Shown here: piece after piece, positions 19,021-28,960 of the stretch | How positions within the stretch are numbered: the stretch's first letter is position 1 | How the letters are laid out: each line of letters begins with the position of its first letter | Origin: Silvania hatchlandensis | Lineage (GTDB): Bacteria > Pseudomonadota > Gammaproteobacteria > Enterobacterales > Enterobacteriaceae | Direction: 5' to 3' | DNA length: 64,000 nt | Assembly (NCBI RefSeq): GCF_025564065.1 | Contig: NZ_JAMGZK010000036.1 | Span: forward strand, 55,805-119,804 | Notes under the pieces: model-generated | Seen by the model: only the letters and a program-made list of their open reading frames with translations | Databases searched by the model: none | What the model was told of the DNA's origin: nothing | Position numbers and translations under genes: made by a program

Positions 19021-20502
19021 ATGGTACCTGTGGTCGCGCTTGTCGGGCGCCCGAACGTTGGAAAATCCACTCTGTTTAACCGTTTAACACGCACCCGAGA
19101 TGCGCTGGTTGCGGATTTCCCGGGGCTCACGCGTGACCGTAAGTACGGTCGTGCAGAAGTGGAAGGTCGCGAGTTCATCTGTATCGATACCGGTGGTATC
19201 GACGGTACAGAAGACGGCGTCGAAACCCGCATGGCGGAACAATCCCTGCTGGCAATTGAAGAGGCAGACATTGTGCTGTTTATGGTTGATGCGCGCGCGG
19301 GCCTGATGCCTGCGGATACCGCCATCGCCAAGCACCTGCGCTCGCGTGAAAAAGCCACCTTCCTGGTTGCCAACAAAACTGACGGCATCGATGCCGATCA
19401 GGCGATGGCGGACTTCTGGTCGCTTGGTCTGGGTGATATCTACCCGATCGCCGCGTCTCACGGTCGTGGCGTCACCAGCCTGCTGGAAACCGCTCTGCTG
19501 CCGTTCGTGGACGAGATCAACCCGCCGGAAGAAATCGATGAAGATGCGGCCTACTGGGCGCAGTTCGAAGCCGATCAAGCCGGCGCTGAGGGCGTAGAAG
19601 AGCCTGAAGACGACTTCAATCCGCAGGATCTGCCGATCAAGCTGGCCATCGTTGGTCGTCCGAACGTCGGGAAGTCCACACTGACAAACCGTATCCTCGG
19701 TGAAGATCGCGTCGTCGTTTACGACATGCCGGGTACCACCCGCGACAGCATCTACATCCCGATGGAACGTGACGAGCGTGAATATATTCTGATCGATACT
19801 GCCGGGGTGCGTAAGCGCGGCAAAATCACCGATGTGGTTGAAAAATTCTCGGTGATCAAAACCCTGCAGGCGATTGAAGACGCCAACGTGGTGATGCTGG
19901 TGATTGACGCCCGTGAAGGCATCTCTGACCAGGACCTCTCGCTGCTGGGCTTTATCCTCAACAGCGGACGCTCGCTGGTTATCGTCGTCAATAAGTGGGA
20001 CGGCCTGAGTAATGAAGTGCGTGAGCAGGTCAAAGAGATGCTGGACTTCCGTCTGGGCTTTATCGACTTTGCCCGCGTGCACTTTATCTCTGCTCTGCAC
20101 GGCAGCGGCGTAGGTAACCTGTTTGAATCCGTACGCGAAGCCTACGACTGCTCCACCCGTCGTGTCGGTACCGCGATGCTGACCCGCATCATGACCATGG
20201 CGGCAGAGGATCATCAGCCACCGCTGGTGCGCGGTCGTCGCGTGAAGCTGAAATATGCCCACGCCGGGGGTTATAACCCGCCAATCGTGGTTATCCACGG
20301 TACCCAGGTGAAGGATCTGCCGGATTCTTACAAACGCTATCTGATGAACTACTTCCGTAAATCACTGGAAGTGATGGGTACGCCTATCCGCATCCAGTTC
20401 AAGGAAGGGGAAAACCCGTTTGCTGGCAAACGTAACACCCTTACGCCGAACCAAATGCGTAAGCGTAAGCGTTTGATTAAACACATTAAGAAAAGCAAGT
20501 AA
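19021..20502 (+). CDS. der: Ribosome biogenesis GTPase Der (EngA)
   Basis: Essential tandem GTPase acting late in 50S subunit assembly. The first G domain has GRPNVGKST at residues 9-17, DTGG and NKTD. The second has GRPNVGKST near residue 210, DTAGVRKRG and NKWD. A C-terminal KH-like domain follows, with a basic tail. Length is 493 against 490 in E. coli; the extra residues fall in the acidic linker between the G domains. GAGG lies about nine bases before the ATG. Confidence 0.97.
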   Translation: MVPVVALVGRPNVGKSTLFNRLTRTRDALVADFPGLTRDRKYGRAEVEGREFICIDTGGIDGTEDGVETRMAEQSLLAIEEADIVLFMVDARAGLMPADTAIAKHLRSREKATFLVANKTDGIDADQAMADFWSLGLGDIYPIAASHGRGVTSLLETALLPFVDEINPPEEIDEDAAYWAQFEADQAGAEGVEEPEDDFNPQDLPIKLAIVGRPNVGKSTLTNRILGEDRVVVYDMPGTTRDSIYIPMERDEREYILIDTAGVRKRGKITDVVEKFSVIKTLQAIEDANVVMLVIDAREGISDQDLSLLGFILNSGRSLVIVVNKWDGLSNEVREQVKEMLDFRLGFIDFARVHFISALHGSGVGNLFESVREAYDCSTRRVGTAMLTRIMTMAAEDHQPPLVRGRRVKLKYAHAGGYNPPIVVIHGTQVKDLPDSYKRYLMNYFRKSLEVMGTPIRIQFKEGENPFAGKRNTLTPNQMRKRKRLIKHIKKSK

Positions 20503-20520
20503 TCCTTGCTGATGCTGGAA

Positions 20521-20547
20521 AGCTCGCGCCTGTCGCGGGCTTTTTTT
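20521..20547 (+). terminator. Intrinsic terminator after der
   Basis: AGCTCGCG, loop CCTGT, CGCGGGCT (one wobble pair), followed by seven T. Confidence 0.88.
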
Positions 20548-20604
20548 ATGTCCGTAGCTGATAAATAATGTTGGCTACGACATTGAAACAAACGAGGTAG
20601 GCAC

Positions 20605-21639
20605 ATGCAGATTGGCTTTGTCGGGCTGGGCGCGGTGGTGGAAACGGCGTACTTACCCGCATTACAAAACACTTTCGGTCCTTCACTTTCATGTGTTGGA
20701 TTTGATATCCAGCCCGAGAGGACGCTGGCGGGCGTCACACGCTGTGCTTCGCTGGACGAGCTGCTTGCACAGCCCCTGGATACGCTGTTTATCACCACAG
20801 CATCGCTGCAGCACCTTGAGGTGCTTGAGCAGGCGGTTAACGCCTCTATTGCGCGCATTGTTGTGGAAAAACCGATTGTCGCCACGCTTTCACAGATTGC
20901 GACCCTGAAAAACCTGCTGGCAGCGCCCGACGTTGCAGGCCGCGTGCTGGCCCTCGATCACTGGATGGCACGCCTCGGCACGGTGCAGCTGGCGCTGATT
21001 GATTCTTTATCCGGGATCGTCAAAATCGAAGGGTTTCTTCAGGAGCCGAGCGGCTTCAACGCCGCGGGGGAGCCCATCGCACTGAACTTTGCCACCGGTG
21101 AGCCGGATACGCGGACGCTTCGCCATCCTGACGGTGTGATTCTGGATATCGGGACGCATGTGCTGGCAATGCTGCGTGAAACGACGCGCTATCTGGGCGG
21201 TAACGACGAGATGAGCCTGCAGGTTATCACCGCCAAAGACCGGCTGGGGCAGGATATTGCGAAAGGTGACCTGATCACAGCAGAAGGCGAGGCGCACCTT
21301 CAGGGCCGGATTTGCGGCGCGCCGGTGGATATCTGGCTGAATAAATATGCGGGCCCGTCAGGCGGGCAAAAAGGACTCCGGCTGTACCTGCGCGATGGCA
21401 GGATCATCAGCCACGACAGACGCGGCACAGAAGATGTGCTGGAGCTGATTGAGGGCGAGGACATTCAACGCTGGCACATTCCCGGCACGATCTACGCCCA
21501 CTGTCTGGCGGAACATATTCTGGGGGCAAAAAGTCTGTTTGAACGCGAGCCAGAGGAGGTGCCGCGCACGACCCGGCGCAGGCTGGAAGAGGTCGAACTG
21601 CTGCTGAGCTTACAACAGCAGCTGCGTGGCCCGCACTGA
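20605..21639 (+). CDS. Gfo/Idh/MocA-family oxidoreductase, substrate unknown
   Basis: Predicted NAD(P)-dependent dehydrogenase of 344 residues. The N-terminal Rossmann fold shows GFVGLGAVVE (4-13). The family EKP motif is at residues 88-90. The likely catalytic motif DIGTH lies at 181-185, with His185 as candidate acid/base. Members act on sugars, inositols or related cyclic or nucleotide sugars. No neighbouring gene hints at the substrate: der and yfgJ are housekeeping genes, and K-12 lacks the gene here. It starts at ATG 20605 with GAGG upstream, after the der terminator, so it has its own promoter. No symbol can be assigned. Confidence 0.85.
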   Translation: MQIGFVGLGAVVETAYLPALQNTFGPSLSCVGFDIQPERTLAGVTRCASLDELLAQPLDTLFITTASLQHLEVLEQAVNASIARIVVEKPIVATLSQIATLKNLLAAPDVAGRVLALDHWMARLGTVQLALIDSLSGIVKIEGFLQEPSGFNAAGEPIALNFATGEPDTRTLRHPDGVILDIGTHVLAMLRETTRYLGGNDEMSLQVITAKDRLGQDIAKGDLITAEGEAHLQGRICGAPVDIWLNKYAGPSGGQKGLRLYLRDGRIISHDRRGTEDVLELIEGEDIQRWHIPGTIYAHCLAEHILGAKSLFEREPEEVPRTTRRRLEEVELLLSLQQQLRGPH

Positions 21640-21690
21640 GCGCATCGTGTAAAATCAACGTAGTAATGAATTTTCAGAGAAGGAGTCACC

Positions 21691-21906
21691 ATGTCGATTA
21701 CCTGTCCGGACTGCCAGGCACCGCTGACACCGCAAAACGGCCTGGCCCACTGCGATACCTGCAATAAGGATATCCCCCTGGAGCCGCGCTGCCCGGAGTG
21801 CCACAAGCCACTCCAGGTGTTAAAAGCCTGCGGTGCGGTCGATTACTTTTGCCAGAATGGCCACGGATTGATTTCGAAAAAACGCGTGGAATTTGTGCCG
21901 GTTTAA
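21691..21906 (+). CDS. yfgJ: Zinc-ribbon protein YfgJ
   Basis: Small 71-residue protein of unknown function with paired metal-binding cysteines: CPDCQ at the N terminus, CDTC, CPEC, then [12 protein letters not shown]. The C-terminal third ([15 protein letters not shown] and ISKKRVEF) is nearly identical to E. coli YfgJ. AGAAGGAG precedes the ATG. Its stop codon overlaps the stop codon of the convergent xseA by a few bases. Confidence 0.93.
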   Translation: MSITCPDCQAPLTPQNGLAHCDTCNKDIPLEPRCPECHKPLQVLKACGAVDYFCQNGHGLISKKRVEFVPV

Positions 21907-23276
21907 ACCGGCTTTTTCTTGCGCGTTTTTTTGGCGGGGGTGACGCCTTTTACTTCGCTCTCGACCCAACCGTCGGCCAACCGGGTGGTGAGCCTATCCC
22001 CGGCTTTAACCTGTTTGGTCTGCTTTAACACGCTGCCGTCGGTAGCGGTAGTGACGCTGTAGCCGCGCGCCAGCGTGGAGAGTGGGCTGACGGCTTCCAG
22101 ATGGGTGACCGCATTGCCAAAACGCTCGCGCGTGGCGCCCAGGCGCGCGCGCAGGTTATCGGCAAGACGATATTCCAGCTGTTGGATCCGCGTTTGCGCG
22201 CGATAAATACGTGGCTGCGGGTTGTGCTGATTCAGGCGCAGGGTAGTGCGCTGCTGGCGCTGTCCCGCCCGTTTAAGCTGATTGTCGACCGCGAGGTTCA
22301 TTCGCTGACGCAGACGTTCCAGCACCGTTTGCTGACGCGCCAGACGCAGCTGGGGATGTTGTTGCTGCAGGCGATGGTAAAGCTGGGTAAAACGCCGCGT
22401 GCGGTTGGCGAGAAAATAGTCCATCGCCATTTCCAGGCGCTGCTGGCCGTTCTGAATCTGGCGCAGCAACTCCTGCTGGTTGCGGCTCACCACTTCGGCG
22501 GCGGCTGACGGCGTCGGCGCGCGCAGGTCAGCAACAAAATCGGCGATGGTGACGTCCGTTTCGTGCCCGACGGCGCTGACTACCGGAATAAGGCTGGCGA
22601 AAATCGCCCGCGCCACGCGCTCATCGTTAAAACTCCACAGATCTTCCAGCGAACCGCCGCCGCGCCCGACGATCAGGACATCACACTCCTTGCGTGCGTT
22701 AGCCAGCGCAATGGCGCGAACGATTTGCCCCGGAGCGTCTTCGCCCTGAACCGCCGTCGGGTAGATGATGATCGGCAGGGAAGGGTCGCGGCGTTTCAGC
22801 ACGTGCAGAATGTCATGCAGCGCGGCACCGGTTCTGGAGGTGATCACCCCAATGCAGCGAGCAGGGGAGGGAAGCGGTTTTTTGTACTGCTGATCGAACA
22901 GACCCTCTGCTGCCAGCGTTGTCTTTAGCTGCTCGTATTTCTGCTGCAGCAGGCCTTCGCCCGCGGGCTGCATGCTTTCGACAATGATTTGATAATCACC
23001 GCGCGGCTCGTACAGGGTGATATTGGCGCGTACCAGCACCTGCTGCCCGTGCTGAGGGCGGAACGTCACCCGACGATTGCTGTTGCGGAACATCGCGCAG
23101 CGTACCTGGGCGTTGTCATCCTTCAGCGTAAAATACCAGTGGCCGGACGATGGCTGCGTGAAATTGGAAATTTCACCGCTGATCCAAACCTGTCCCATTT
23201 CCTGCTCAAGCAGCAAACGAACCGTTTGATTAAGGCGGCTAACGGTAAAAATTGAGGGGGTCTGAGAGGATAACAT
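21903..23276 (-). CDS. xseA: Exodeoxyribonuclease VII large subunit
   Basis: Large subunit of ExoVII, which degrades single-stranded DNA bidirectionally into short oligonucleotides together with XseB, encoded elsewhere. It has 457 residues against 456 in E. coli. An N-terminal OB fold (about 10-100) contains the [10 protein letters not shown] motif. The catalytic core shows [25 protein letters not shown] and [28 protein letters not shown] read in short pieces. A long coiled coil follows (about 260-380). The C-terminal tail is lysine/arginine rich. It is divergent from guaB. Confidence 0.97.
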   Translation of the reverse strand: MLSSQTPSIFTVSRLNQTVRLLLEQEMGQVWISGEISNFTQPSSGHWYFTLKDDNAQVRCAMFRNSNRRVTFRPQHGQQVLVRANITLYEPRGDYQIIVESMQPAGEGLLQQKYEQLKTTLAAEGLFDQQYKKPLPSPARCIGVITSRTGAALHDILHVLKRRDPSLPIIIYPTAVQGEDAPGQIVRAIALANARKECDVLIVGRGGGSLEDLWSFNDERVARAIFASLIPVVSAVGHETDVTIADFVADLRAPTPSAAAEVVSRNQQELLRQIQNGQQRLEMAMDYFLANRTRRFTQLYHRLQQQHPQLRLARQQTVLERLRQRMNLAVDNQLKRAGQRQQRTTLRLNQHNPQPRIYRAQTRIQQLEYRLADNLRARLGATRERFGNAVTHLEAVSPLSTLARGYSVTTATDGSVLKQTKQVKAGDRLTTRLADGWVESEVKGVTPAKKTRKKKPV

Positions 23277-23368
23277 GTGAGCGAGATCAAATTTTAAATC
23301 AGCAAGTTATTCAGTCGATAGTAACCCGCTGAGACACGATCGCAAGCATTTTTTATAAAAAAGTGTAG

Positions 23369-23394
23369 ATGCAATCGGTTACGCTCTGTATAAT
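23369..23394 (+). promoter_or_regulatory. guaBA promoter with PurR operator
   Basis: A PurR-type box, ATGCAATCGGTTACGC, lies at 23369-23384, one mismatch from ANGCAANCGNTTNCNT. A perfect -10 TATAAT follows at 23389-23394, so bound repressor would cover the -35 region. The GC-rich bases after the -10 fit a stringently controlled promoter. E. coli guaB is known to be PurR-regulated. Confidence 0.82.
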
Positions 23395-23435
23395 GCCACG
23401 GCAATATTTAACCATCCAGGTCAGAGATATTGCCC

Positions 23436-24902
23436 ATGCTACGTATCGCTAAAGAAGCACTGACGTTTGACGACGTCCTCCTTGTTCCCGCTCACTCCAC
23501 CGTTCTGCCGAATACTGCCGACCTCAGCACGCAGTTGACTAAAACCATTCGTTTGAACATTCCTATGCTCTCCGCGGCAATGGACACCGTGACTGAAGCG
23601 CGTCTGGCTATCGCTCTGGCGCAGGAAGGCGGCATTGGCTTTATCCATAAAAACATGTCTATCGAGCGCCAGGCGGAAGAAGTTCGCCGCGTGAAGAAGC
23701 ATGAATCTGGCATCGTTTCCGACCCACAATCCGTTCTGCCAACCACTACCCTGCAGGAAGTCAAAGCCCTGACCGAGCGTAACGGTTTTGCAGGCTACCC
23801 GGTTGTGACCGCGGACAACGAACTGGTAGGCATCATTACTGGCCGTGACGTACGTTTCGTTACCGACCTCAGCCAGCCGGTCAGCGTCTACATGACCCCG
23901 AAAGAGCGTCTGGTGACCGTCCGTGAAGGCGAATCCCGCGACGTTGTCTTTGCGAAGATGCACGAAAAGCGCGTTGAGAAAGCACTGGTTGTCGACAGCG
24001 GCTTCCACCTGCGCGGCATGATCACCGTAAAAGACTTCCAGAAAGCAGAACGTAAACCGAACGCCTGTAAAGACGAGCATGGCCGTCTGCGCGTCGGTGC
24101 GGCAGTTGGCGCGGGTGCAGGCAACGAAGAGCGCGTTGATGCGCTGGTTGCGGCAGGCGTTGACGTGCTGCTGATCGACTCCTCCCACGGCCACTCCGAA
24201 GGCGTGCTGCAGCGCATTCGTGAAACCCGTGCGAAATACCCGGATCTGCAAATCATCGGCGGCAACGTGGCAACGGGCTCAGGCGCTCGCGCACTGGCTG
24301 AAGCTGGTTGCAGCGCGGTAAAAGTGGGGATCGGTCCTGGCTCTATCTGTACCACCCGTATCGTAACCGGCGTAGGCGTCCCGCAGATCACCGCAGTTTC
24401 CGACGCGGTTGAAGCGCTGGAAGGTACCGGTATTCCGGTTATCGCCGACGGCGGCATCCGTTTCTCAGGCGATATCGCTAAAGCGATCGCAGCTGGAGCA
24501 GCAGCGGTGATGGTTGGCTCCATGCTGGCCGGTACCGAAGAATCCCCGGGCGAGATCGAACTGTTCCAGGGCCGTTCTTACAAATCCTATCGCGGGATGG
24601 GCTCCCTGGGCGCGATGTCCAAAGGGTCGTCTGACCGTTACTTCCAGACCGATAACGCGGCTGACAAACTGGTGCCGGAAGGGATCGAAGGCCGTGTGGC
24701 GTATAAAGGCTACCTGAAAGAGATCATTCACCAGCAGATGGGCGGCCTGCGTTCCTGTATGGGTCTGACCGGCTGTGGTACCATCGACCTGCTGCGTACT
24801 AAAGCGGAATTTGTACGTATCAGCGGTGCGGGTATTCAGGAAAGTCACGTTCACGACGTGACCATCACCAAAGAGTCCCCGAACTACCGCATGGGCTCCT
24901 GA
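23436..24902 (+). CDS. guaB: Inosine-5'-monophosphate dehydrogenase
   Basis: NAD-dependent oxidation of IMP to XMP, the committed step to GMP. The start is ATG 23436 ([13 protein letters not shown]), giving 488 residues as in E. coli; a TTG six bases earlier is ignored. The (beta/alpha)8 barrel is interrupted by two CBS domains (about residues 95-205). The catalytic cysteine is in GPGSICTTR near residue 305. The flap motif ([16 protein letters not shown]) is intact. It forms the guaBA operon, with a hairpin in the gap. Confidence 0.98.
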   Translation: MLRIAKEALTFDDVLLVPAHSTVLPNTADLSTQLTKTIRLNIPMLSAAMDTVTEARLAIALAQEGGIGFIHKNMSIERQAEEVRRVKKHESGIVSDPQSVLPTTTLQEVKALTERNGFAGYPVVTADNELVGIITGRDVRFVTDLSQPVSVYMTPKERLVTVREGESRDVVFAKMHEKRVEKALVVDSGFHLRGMITVKDFQKAERKPNACKDEHGRLRVGAAVGAGAGNEERVDALVAAGVDVLLIDSSHGHSEGVLQRIRETRAKYPDLQIIGGNVATGSGARALAEAGCSAVKVGIGPGSICTTRIVTGVGVPQITAVSDAVEALEGTGIPVIADGGIRFSGDIAKAIAAGAAAVMVGSMLAGTEESPGEIELFQGRSYKSYRGMGSLGAMSKGSSDRYFQTDNAADKLVPEGIEGRVAYKGYLKEIIHQQMGGLRSCMGLTGCGTIDLLRTKAEFVRISGAGIQESHVHDVTITKESPNYRMGS

Positions 24903-24911
24903 TAATTTCCA

Positions 24912-24940
24912 CGCCCGGCTTTATGCCGGGCGATTTTGTT
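24912..24940 (+). terminator. Intercistronic hairpin between guaB and guaA
   Basis: CGCCCGGC-TTTAT-GCCGGGCG (8 bp, perfect) is followed by ATTTTGTTT. It can act as a partial terminator or mRNA stabiliser within the guaBA operon. Confidence 0.7.
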
Positions 24941-24964
24941 TCACTTGCCTCGGAATTAGCGTCA

Positions 24965-26542
24965 ATGACGGAAAATATTCATAAACATCGCATTCTTATC
25001 CTCGATTTTGGTTCGCAGTACACTCAGCTGGTTGCACGTCGCGTGCGTGAACTTGGCGTTTACTGCGAGCTGTGGGCGTGGGATGTCACGGAAGCACAAA
25101 TTCGCGAATTCAACCCAAGCGGCATTATTCTTTCCGGTGGCCCGGAAAGCACCACCGAGAACAACAGCCCGCGCGCGCCGCAGTATGTGTTCGAAGCCGG
25201 TGTTCCGGTATTTGGCGTCTGCTACGGCATGCAGACCATGGCGATGCAGCTGGGTGGCCACGTTGAAGCCTCTAACGAACGTGAGTTTGGCTATGCGCAG
25301 GTTGAAGTGCAGACCGACAGCGCCCTGATCCGCGGTATCGAAGATTCCCTGACCGCTGATGGCAAACCGCTGCTCGACGTATGGATGAGCCACGGCGATA
25401 AAGTCACGGCGATCCCGTCCGACTTCGTGACCGTTGCCAGCACCGAGACCTGCCCGTTTGCCATTATGGCCAACGAAGAAAAACGCTTCTACGGCGTGCA
25501 GTTCCACCCGGAAGTGACCCACACCCGTCAGGGTATGCGCATGCTGGACCGCTTCGTGCGTGACATCTGCCAGTGTGAAGCCCTGTGGACTCCGGCAAAA
25601 ATCATCGACGACGCCATCGAGCGTATTCGCCAGCAGGTGGGTGATGATAAAGTCATTCTCGGCCTGTCCGGCGGCGTTGACTCCTCCGTGACCGCGATGC
25701 TACTGCACCGCGCCATCGGTAAAAACCTGACCTGCGTCTTCGTGGATAACGGCCTGCTGCGTCTGAACGAAGCTGAACAGGTTATGGACATGTTTGGCGA
25801 CCACTTCGGCCTGAACATCGTTCACGTTGAAGGCGAAGAGCGTTTCCTGACTGCGCTGGCGGGCGAGAACGATCCGGAAGCGAAGCGTAAAATCATTGGC
25901 CGCGTGTTCGTGGAAGTGTTCGACGAGCAGGCGCTGCGTCTGGAAGACGTGAAGTGGCTGGCGCAGGGCACCATCTACCCGGACGTGATCGAATCGGCGG
26001 CCTCTGCCACCGGTAAAGCGCACGTCATCAAATCTCACCACAACGTGGGCGGCCTGCCGAAAGAGATGAAGATGGGTCTGGTTGAGCCGCTGCGTGAGCT
26101 GTTCAAAGACGAAGTGCGTAAGATCGGTCTGGAACTGGGCCTGCCGTACGACATGCTGTACCGTCACCCGTTCCCGGGTCCAGGTCTGGGCGTGCGCGTG
26201 CTGGGCGAAGTGAAGAAAGAGTACTGCGACCTGCTGCGTCGTGCGGACGCGATCTTCATCGAAGAGCTGCATAAAGCTGACCTGTACAACAAAGTGAGCC
26301 AGGCGTTCACCGTGTTCCTGCCCGTCCGTTCCGTGGGTGTGATGGGCGATGGCCGTAAGTACGACTGGGTTGTCTCCCTGCGTGCCGTCGAGACCATCGA
26401 CTTTATGACCGCACACTGGGCGCACCTGCCGTACGATTTCTTAGGCCGCGTGTCTAACCGTATCATCAATGAAGTTAATGGCATCTCGCGTGTTGTGTAT
26501 GACATCAGCGGTAAGCCACCTGCGACGATTGAGTGGGAATAA
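24965..26542 (+). CDS. guaA: GMP synthase (glutamine-hydrolysing)
   Basis: Converts XMP to GMP using ATP and glutamine. The class I amidotransferase domain contains Cys86 in GVCYGMQ and the His/Glu pair in [10 protein letters not shown]. The ATP pyrophosphatase domain has the P-loop [11 protein letters not shown]-terminal dimerisation domain ends with PPATIEWE. The ATG at 24965 (MTENIHKH) gives 525 residues, the E. coli length; a longer frame from 24923 would begin inside the hairpin. It is second in the guaBA operon. Confidence 0.98.
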   Translation: MTENIHKHRILILDFGSQYTQLVARRVRELGVYCELWAWDVTEAQIREFNPSGIILSGGPESTTENNSPRAPQYVFEAGVPVFGVCYGMQTMAMQLGGHVEASNEREFGYAQVEVQTDSALIRGIEDSLTADGKPLLDVWMSHGDKVTAIPSDFVTVASTETCPFAIMANEEKRFYGVQFHPEVTHTRQGMRMLDRFVRDICQCEALWTPAKIIDDAIERIRQQVGDDKVILGLSGGVDSSVTAMLLHRAIGKNLTCVFVDNGLLRLNEAEQVMDMFGDHFGLNIVHVEGEERFLTALAGENDPEAKRKIIGRVFVEVFDEQALRLEDVKWLAQGTIYPDVIESAASATGKAHVIKSHHNVGGLPKEMKMGLVEPLRELFKDEVRKIGLELGLPYDMLYRHPFPGPGLGVRVLGEVKKEYCDLLRRADAIFIEELHKADLYNKVSQAFTVFLPVRSVGVMGDGRKYDWVVSLRAVETIDFMTAHWAHLPYDFLGRVSNRIINEVNGISRVVYDISGKPPATIEWE

Positions 26543-26555
26543 CCCCTCCTGATCG

Positions 26556-27746
26556 CTAAACCAAGCCCTCGGAACCCTCCGGGGGCTTTTTTGTTTCCCG
26601 CTGCCCGATAAACAGCGTCACCGCCAGCCCGGCAATCACCAACGTCAGGCCCCCCGATATCCACATCGCGCCAGTGGTGCCTAACATCCTGTTCAGCCAT
26701 GCATATGCCAGCGGGGAAGCCGCTGCCATCAGCTGGGCGGGGATCAGCAGCACGCCGGTGCGCCTGGCGTACTCTTCAGGCGCAAACAGCTGTAGCGGCA
26801 GAGTAGCTTTGACGATAGTCACCAGACCGTTAATCGCCCCATAGCCCAGCACAAAACCGGCTGCCGACCACAGGTAAAGCGAACTGCTCAGTCCGAGTAA
26901 AAAACAGACCGGCATCGCCAGGGCTGTTACGAGGGTCAGTCTCAGCGGGGTGAGTCCTGCGCCTGCTACCACCTCCAGAAAGCGTGCCCCGGTCTGCCCA
27001 ATCCCCCATAGCATGCCGATGGCAACCGGCAGACCTGTGCTTGCGATAAATTCAGGCAGGTGCGTGGAGGTGCCGTTAGAAACAAACGTGATCAGCGCAA
27101 TAAACGTTGCGTACAGCCAGCCGTTGCGTCGCGTCTTGTCATCGGCAGAGGAGGTCGGTTGGCGCTTACTCACCACCGGAAGGGTCTGGTTGGGCAGCGA
27201 GCGGGTAAGCGCCGCGCTCAGCAAACCAAACAGGGCATAGACCAGCAGCGTTTCTCGCCAGTTCATCAGTGTCAACAACGCTTCGCCCAGCGGCCAGAAC
27301 ACCACCGAAGCCAGCCCGCCCGCCAGCGTCACGCGGGAAATCGTTCGCCGTGCCTGCTGCCCGTAGAGATTAACCAACGCGGCGAACAGCGCGTCATACA
27401 GCGACAGGCGCATACCGATCCCGGTAACAATCCATGCGAGATACCAGCCCACCAGCGACTGACAATACGCCATCGCCACGCAGCTGGTAGCAATCAGCAG
27501 CGTACCGATCATCACCGTGCGCTGCCCGCCGATAAGCGCCAGTAAGCGGGCGACACGCGGTGACAGGGCAGCCATCACCAGCATGGCGAGCGTCAGGCCT
27601 GAATAGATCGCCGGTGACGACCAGCCGGTGTCGGCCGTTATCGCCCGGGCCAATGTTCCCGGCATATAAAATGAAATCCCCCAGTTGATAAGCTGATTAC
27701 AACCGATGGTGAAGGGGAGCGCGCGAGCCAGGACAGGGGATTTCAT
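26556..27746 (-). CDS. MFS transporter, substrate unknown
   Basis: Major facilitator with 396 residues and about twelve hydrophobic segments. A hydrophilic loop of about 30 residues (around 185-215, with KRQPTSSADDKTRRNG) separates the two halves. It most resembles small-molecule exporters or uptake carriers of the CynX/YbfB-like kind in general features, but no substrate can be read from the sequence. It diverges from a LysR gene with 98 bases between the starts, the usual layout of a regulator controlling its neighbour. The pair is absent between guaA and yfgG in K-12. The C-terminal residues PPEGSEG come from the guaA terminator sequence. Confidence 0.85.
   Translation of the reverse strand: MKSPVLARALPFTIGCNQLINWGISFYMPGTLARAITADTGWSSPAIYSGLTLAMLVMAALSPRVARLLALIGGQRTVMIGTLLIATSCVAMAYCQSLVGWYLAWIVTGIGMRLSLYDALFAALVNLYGQQARRTISRVTLAGGLASVVFWPLGEALLTLMNWRETLLVYALFGLLSAALTRSLPNQTLPVVSKRQPTSSADDKTRRNGWLYATFIALITFVSNGTSTHLPEFIASTGLPVAIGMLWGIGQTGARFLEVVAGAGLTPLRLTLVTALAMPVCFLLGLSSSLYLWSAAGFVLGYGAINGLVTIVKATLPLQLFAPEEYARRTGVLLIPAQLMAAASPLAYAWLNRMLGTTGAMWISGGLTLVIAGLAVTLFIGQRETKKPPEGSEGLV
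26563..26592 (+). terminator. Intrinsic terminator after guaA
   Basis: AAGCCCTCGG and CCGGGGGCTT form a 10-bp stem with one wobble, loop AACCCT, then a run of six T. The same bases encode the last residues of the convergent MFS gene. Confidence 0.88.
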
Positions 27747-27816
27747 TATCTATCATTCCGTTAGAGAGTTGTCCTGAGCATAGCCCGCGCGGTATGGTGC
27801 TGGCAGGCCTGTACGT

Positions 27817-27831
27817 TTATGACTGCTATAA
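27817..27831. promoter_or_regulatory. Candidate LysR-type box between MFS and LysR genes
   Basis: TTAT-N7-ATAA gives a dyad containing the T-N11-A pattern typical of LysR-family operators. It sits 14 bases before the LysR ATG, where binding would allow autorepression. It is short enough to be chance. Confidence 0.35.
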
Positions 27832-27844
27832 GAGAAACTTTGCG

Positions 27845-28726
27845 ATGACGACGCTCAATCTGGGACATCTGGCGACCTTTCGACTGGTCGTTCAGCGGGG
27901 CAGTTTTTCTGCGGCTGCGGACGTGCTGGGCCTGTCGCAGCCGGCGGTCAGTTTGCAGATCCGTCAGCTGGAGCAGTTTCTCCAGGCGCGTTTAATTGAG
28001 CGTACCGGGCGGGGGATCAAAGCCACGGCGGCCGGGCTGGCGCTGGTGACGCATGGCGAGCGCATTGAGCAGGCGGTGGATGAAGCGATCCGTTCGGTGG
28101 CCGGGTTCAGTCATGAGGTGAGCGGCACCCTCGCAATCGGCATGGGGGCGACTGCCTGCATCCATCTTTTGCCGCCGCTATTGCAGCAGCTTCGTCAGGA
28201 TCACCCTCTGTTGAGGGTAGGCGTTACGACAGGCAATACCCTTGATATTGTCCGTGCGATAGAGGAGAACCGCCTCGATCTGGGTCTGGTGACGTTACCC
28301 GCGGCGGGGCCTGCGCTGGCCATTACGCCGGTGCTGGATGAAGAGTTTGTGTTTATTGCCGCTGAGGATCAGCAGGCGCAGTTCGATGCGCTGACTGCCG
28401 AGAATCTGCACCAACAGCCCTTGATCGCATTCAGTGCCGGGAGCAGCACCCGGATCATGATCGACAGTTGGTTCCAGGCCAGCGGCGTGCAGGCAGTGCC
28501 GATCATGCAATCAGGCAGTATCGAAGCCATCAAACGGATGGTATGCGTTGGGCTGGGCTACAGCATCATTCCCCGCATGGCCGTCAGCAGTGAGCAAGAC
28601 CGTCAGGGATTGTGTGTGCGTTCGCTTACGCCGGTTTTACAGCATCAGCTGGCGATAGTAATGCGGCAGGATAAAATTCTGAGCAAAGGCATTAGCGAAG
28701 TGATTCGGCTATTACAAAACGTCTGA
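27845..28726 (+). CDS. LysR-family transcriptional regulator
   Basis: A 293-residue regulator. The N-terminal winged HTH (LATFRLVVQRGSFSAAADVLGLSQ and PAVSLQIRQLEQFL) is followed by a periplasmic-binding-protein-like effector domain (about 90-290). I prefer ATG 27845 (MTTLNLGHL) with AAGAGAAA upstream; an in-frame ATG at 27794 would add 17 residues with no LysR similarity. It presumably controls the divergent MFS gene and itself. The ligand is unknown. Confidence 0.9.
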   Translation: MTTLNLGHLATFRLVVQRGSFSAAADVLGLSQPAVSLQIRQLEQFLQARLIERTGRGIKATAAGLALVTHGERIEQAVDEAIRSVAGFSHEVSGTLAIGMGATACIHLLPPLLQQLRQDHPLLRVGVTTGNTLDIVRAIEENRLDLGLVTLPAAGPALAITPVLDEEFVFIAAEDQQAQFDALTAENLHQQPLIAFSAGSSTRIMIDSWFQASGVQAVPIMQSGSIEAIKRMVCVGLGYSIIPRMAVSSEQDRQGLCVRSLTPVLQHQLAIVMRQDKILSKGISEVIRLLQNV

Positions 28727-28753
28727 TAATTGAAATCGTTACTCACTCACGCA

Positions 28754-28960
28754 TTAATTAATTTTCGGCGAGGAAGGTTCAACGTAATCCACAGACAGGC
28801 CGGACTGTTGTGCCTGTTTTTTTTCCTGATGGTGATACCAGGCGCCGATAGAGGAATAGACAAAACGGCCAAGGAAAAAGAATAAACTGATTAGCAGTAT
28901 GATACGCGTCATTCGAGTGTTAAACCGATGTCGTTTGCGCATACGTGTGGCCTGACTCAC
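28754..28960 (-). CDS. yfgG: Small membrane protein YfgG
   Basis: A 68-residue protein with a basic N terminus, one membrane span (about residues 19-33) and a hydrophilic tail. E. coli YfgG (63 residues) is closely similar through the RKRHRFN, RMTRI and SSIGAW regions and has been linked to nickel/cobalt stress tolerance. The start appears to be GTG at 28960 with AGGAAAT eight bases upstream. Longer in-frame starts extend into sequence unlike the family. Confidence 0.88.
   Translation of the reverse strand: MSQATRMRKRHRFNTRMTRIILLISLFFFLGRFVYSSIGAWYHHQEKKQAQQSGLSVDYVEPSSPKIN

Noticed and set aside
19084..20298. 404-codon frame opposite der
   Set aside because: Shadow of the two conserved GTPase domains; rich in His, Gln and Arg, as typical antisense frames are.
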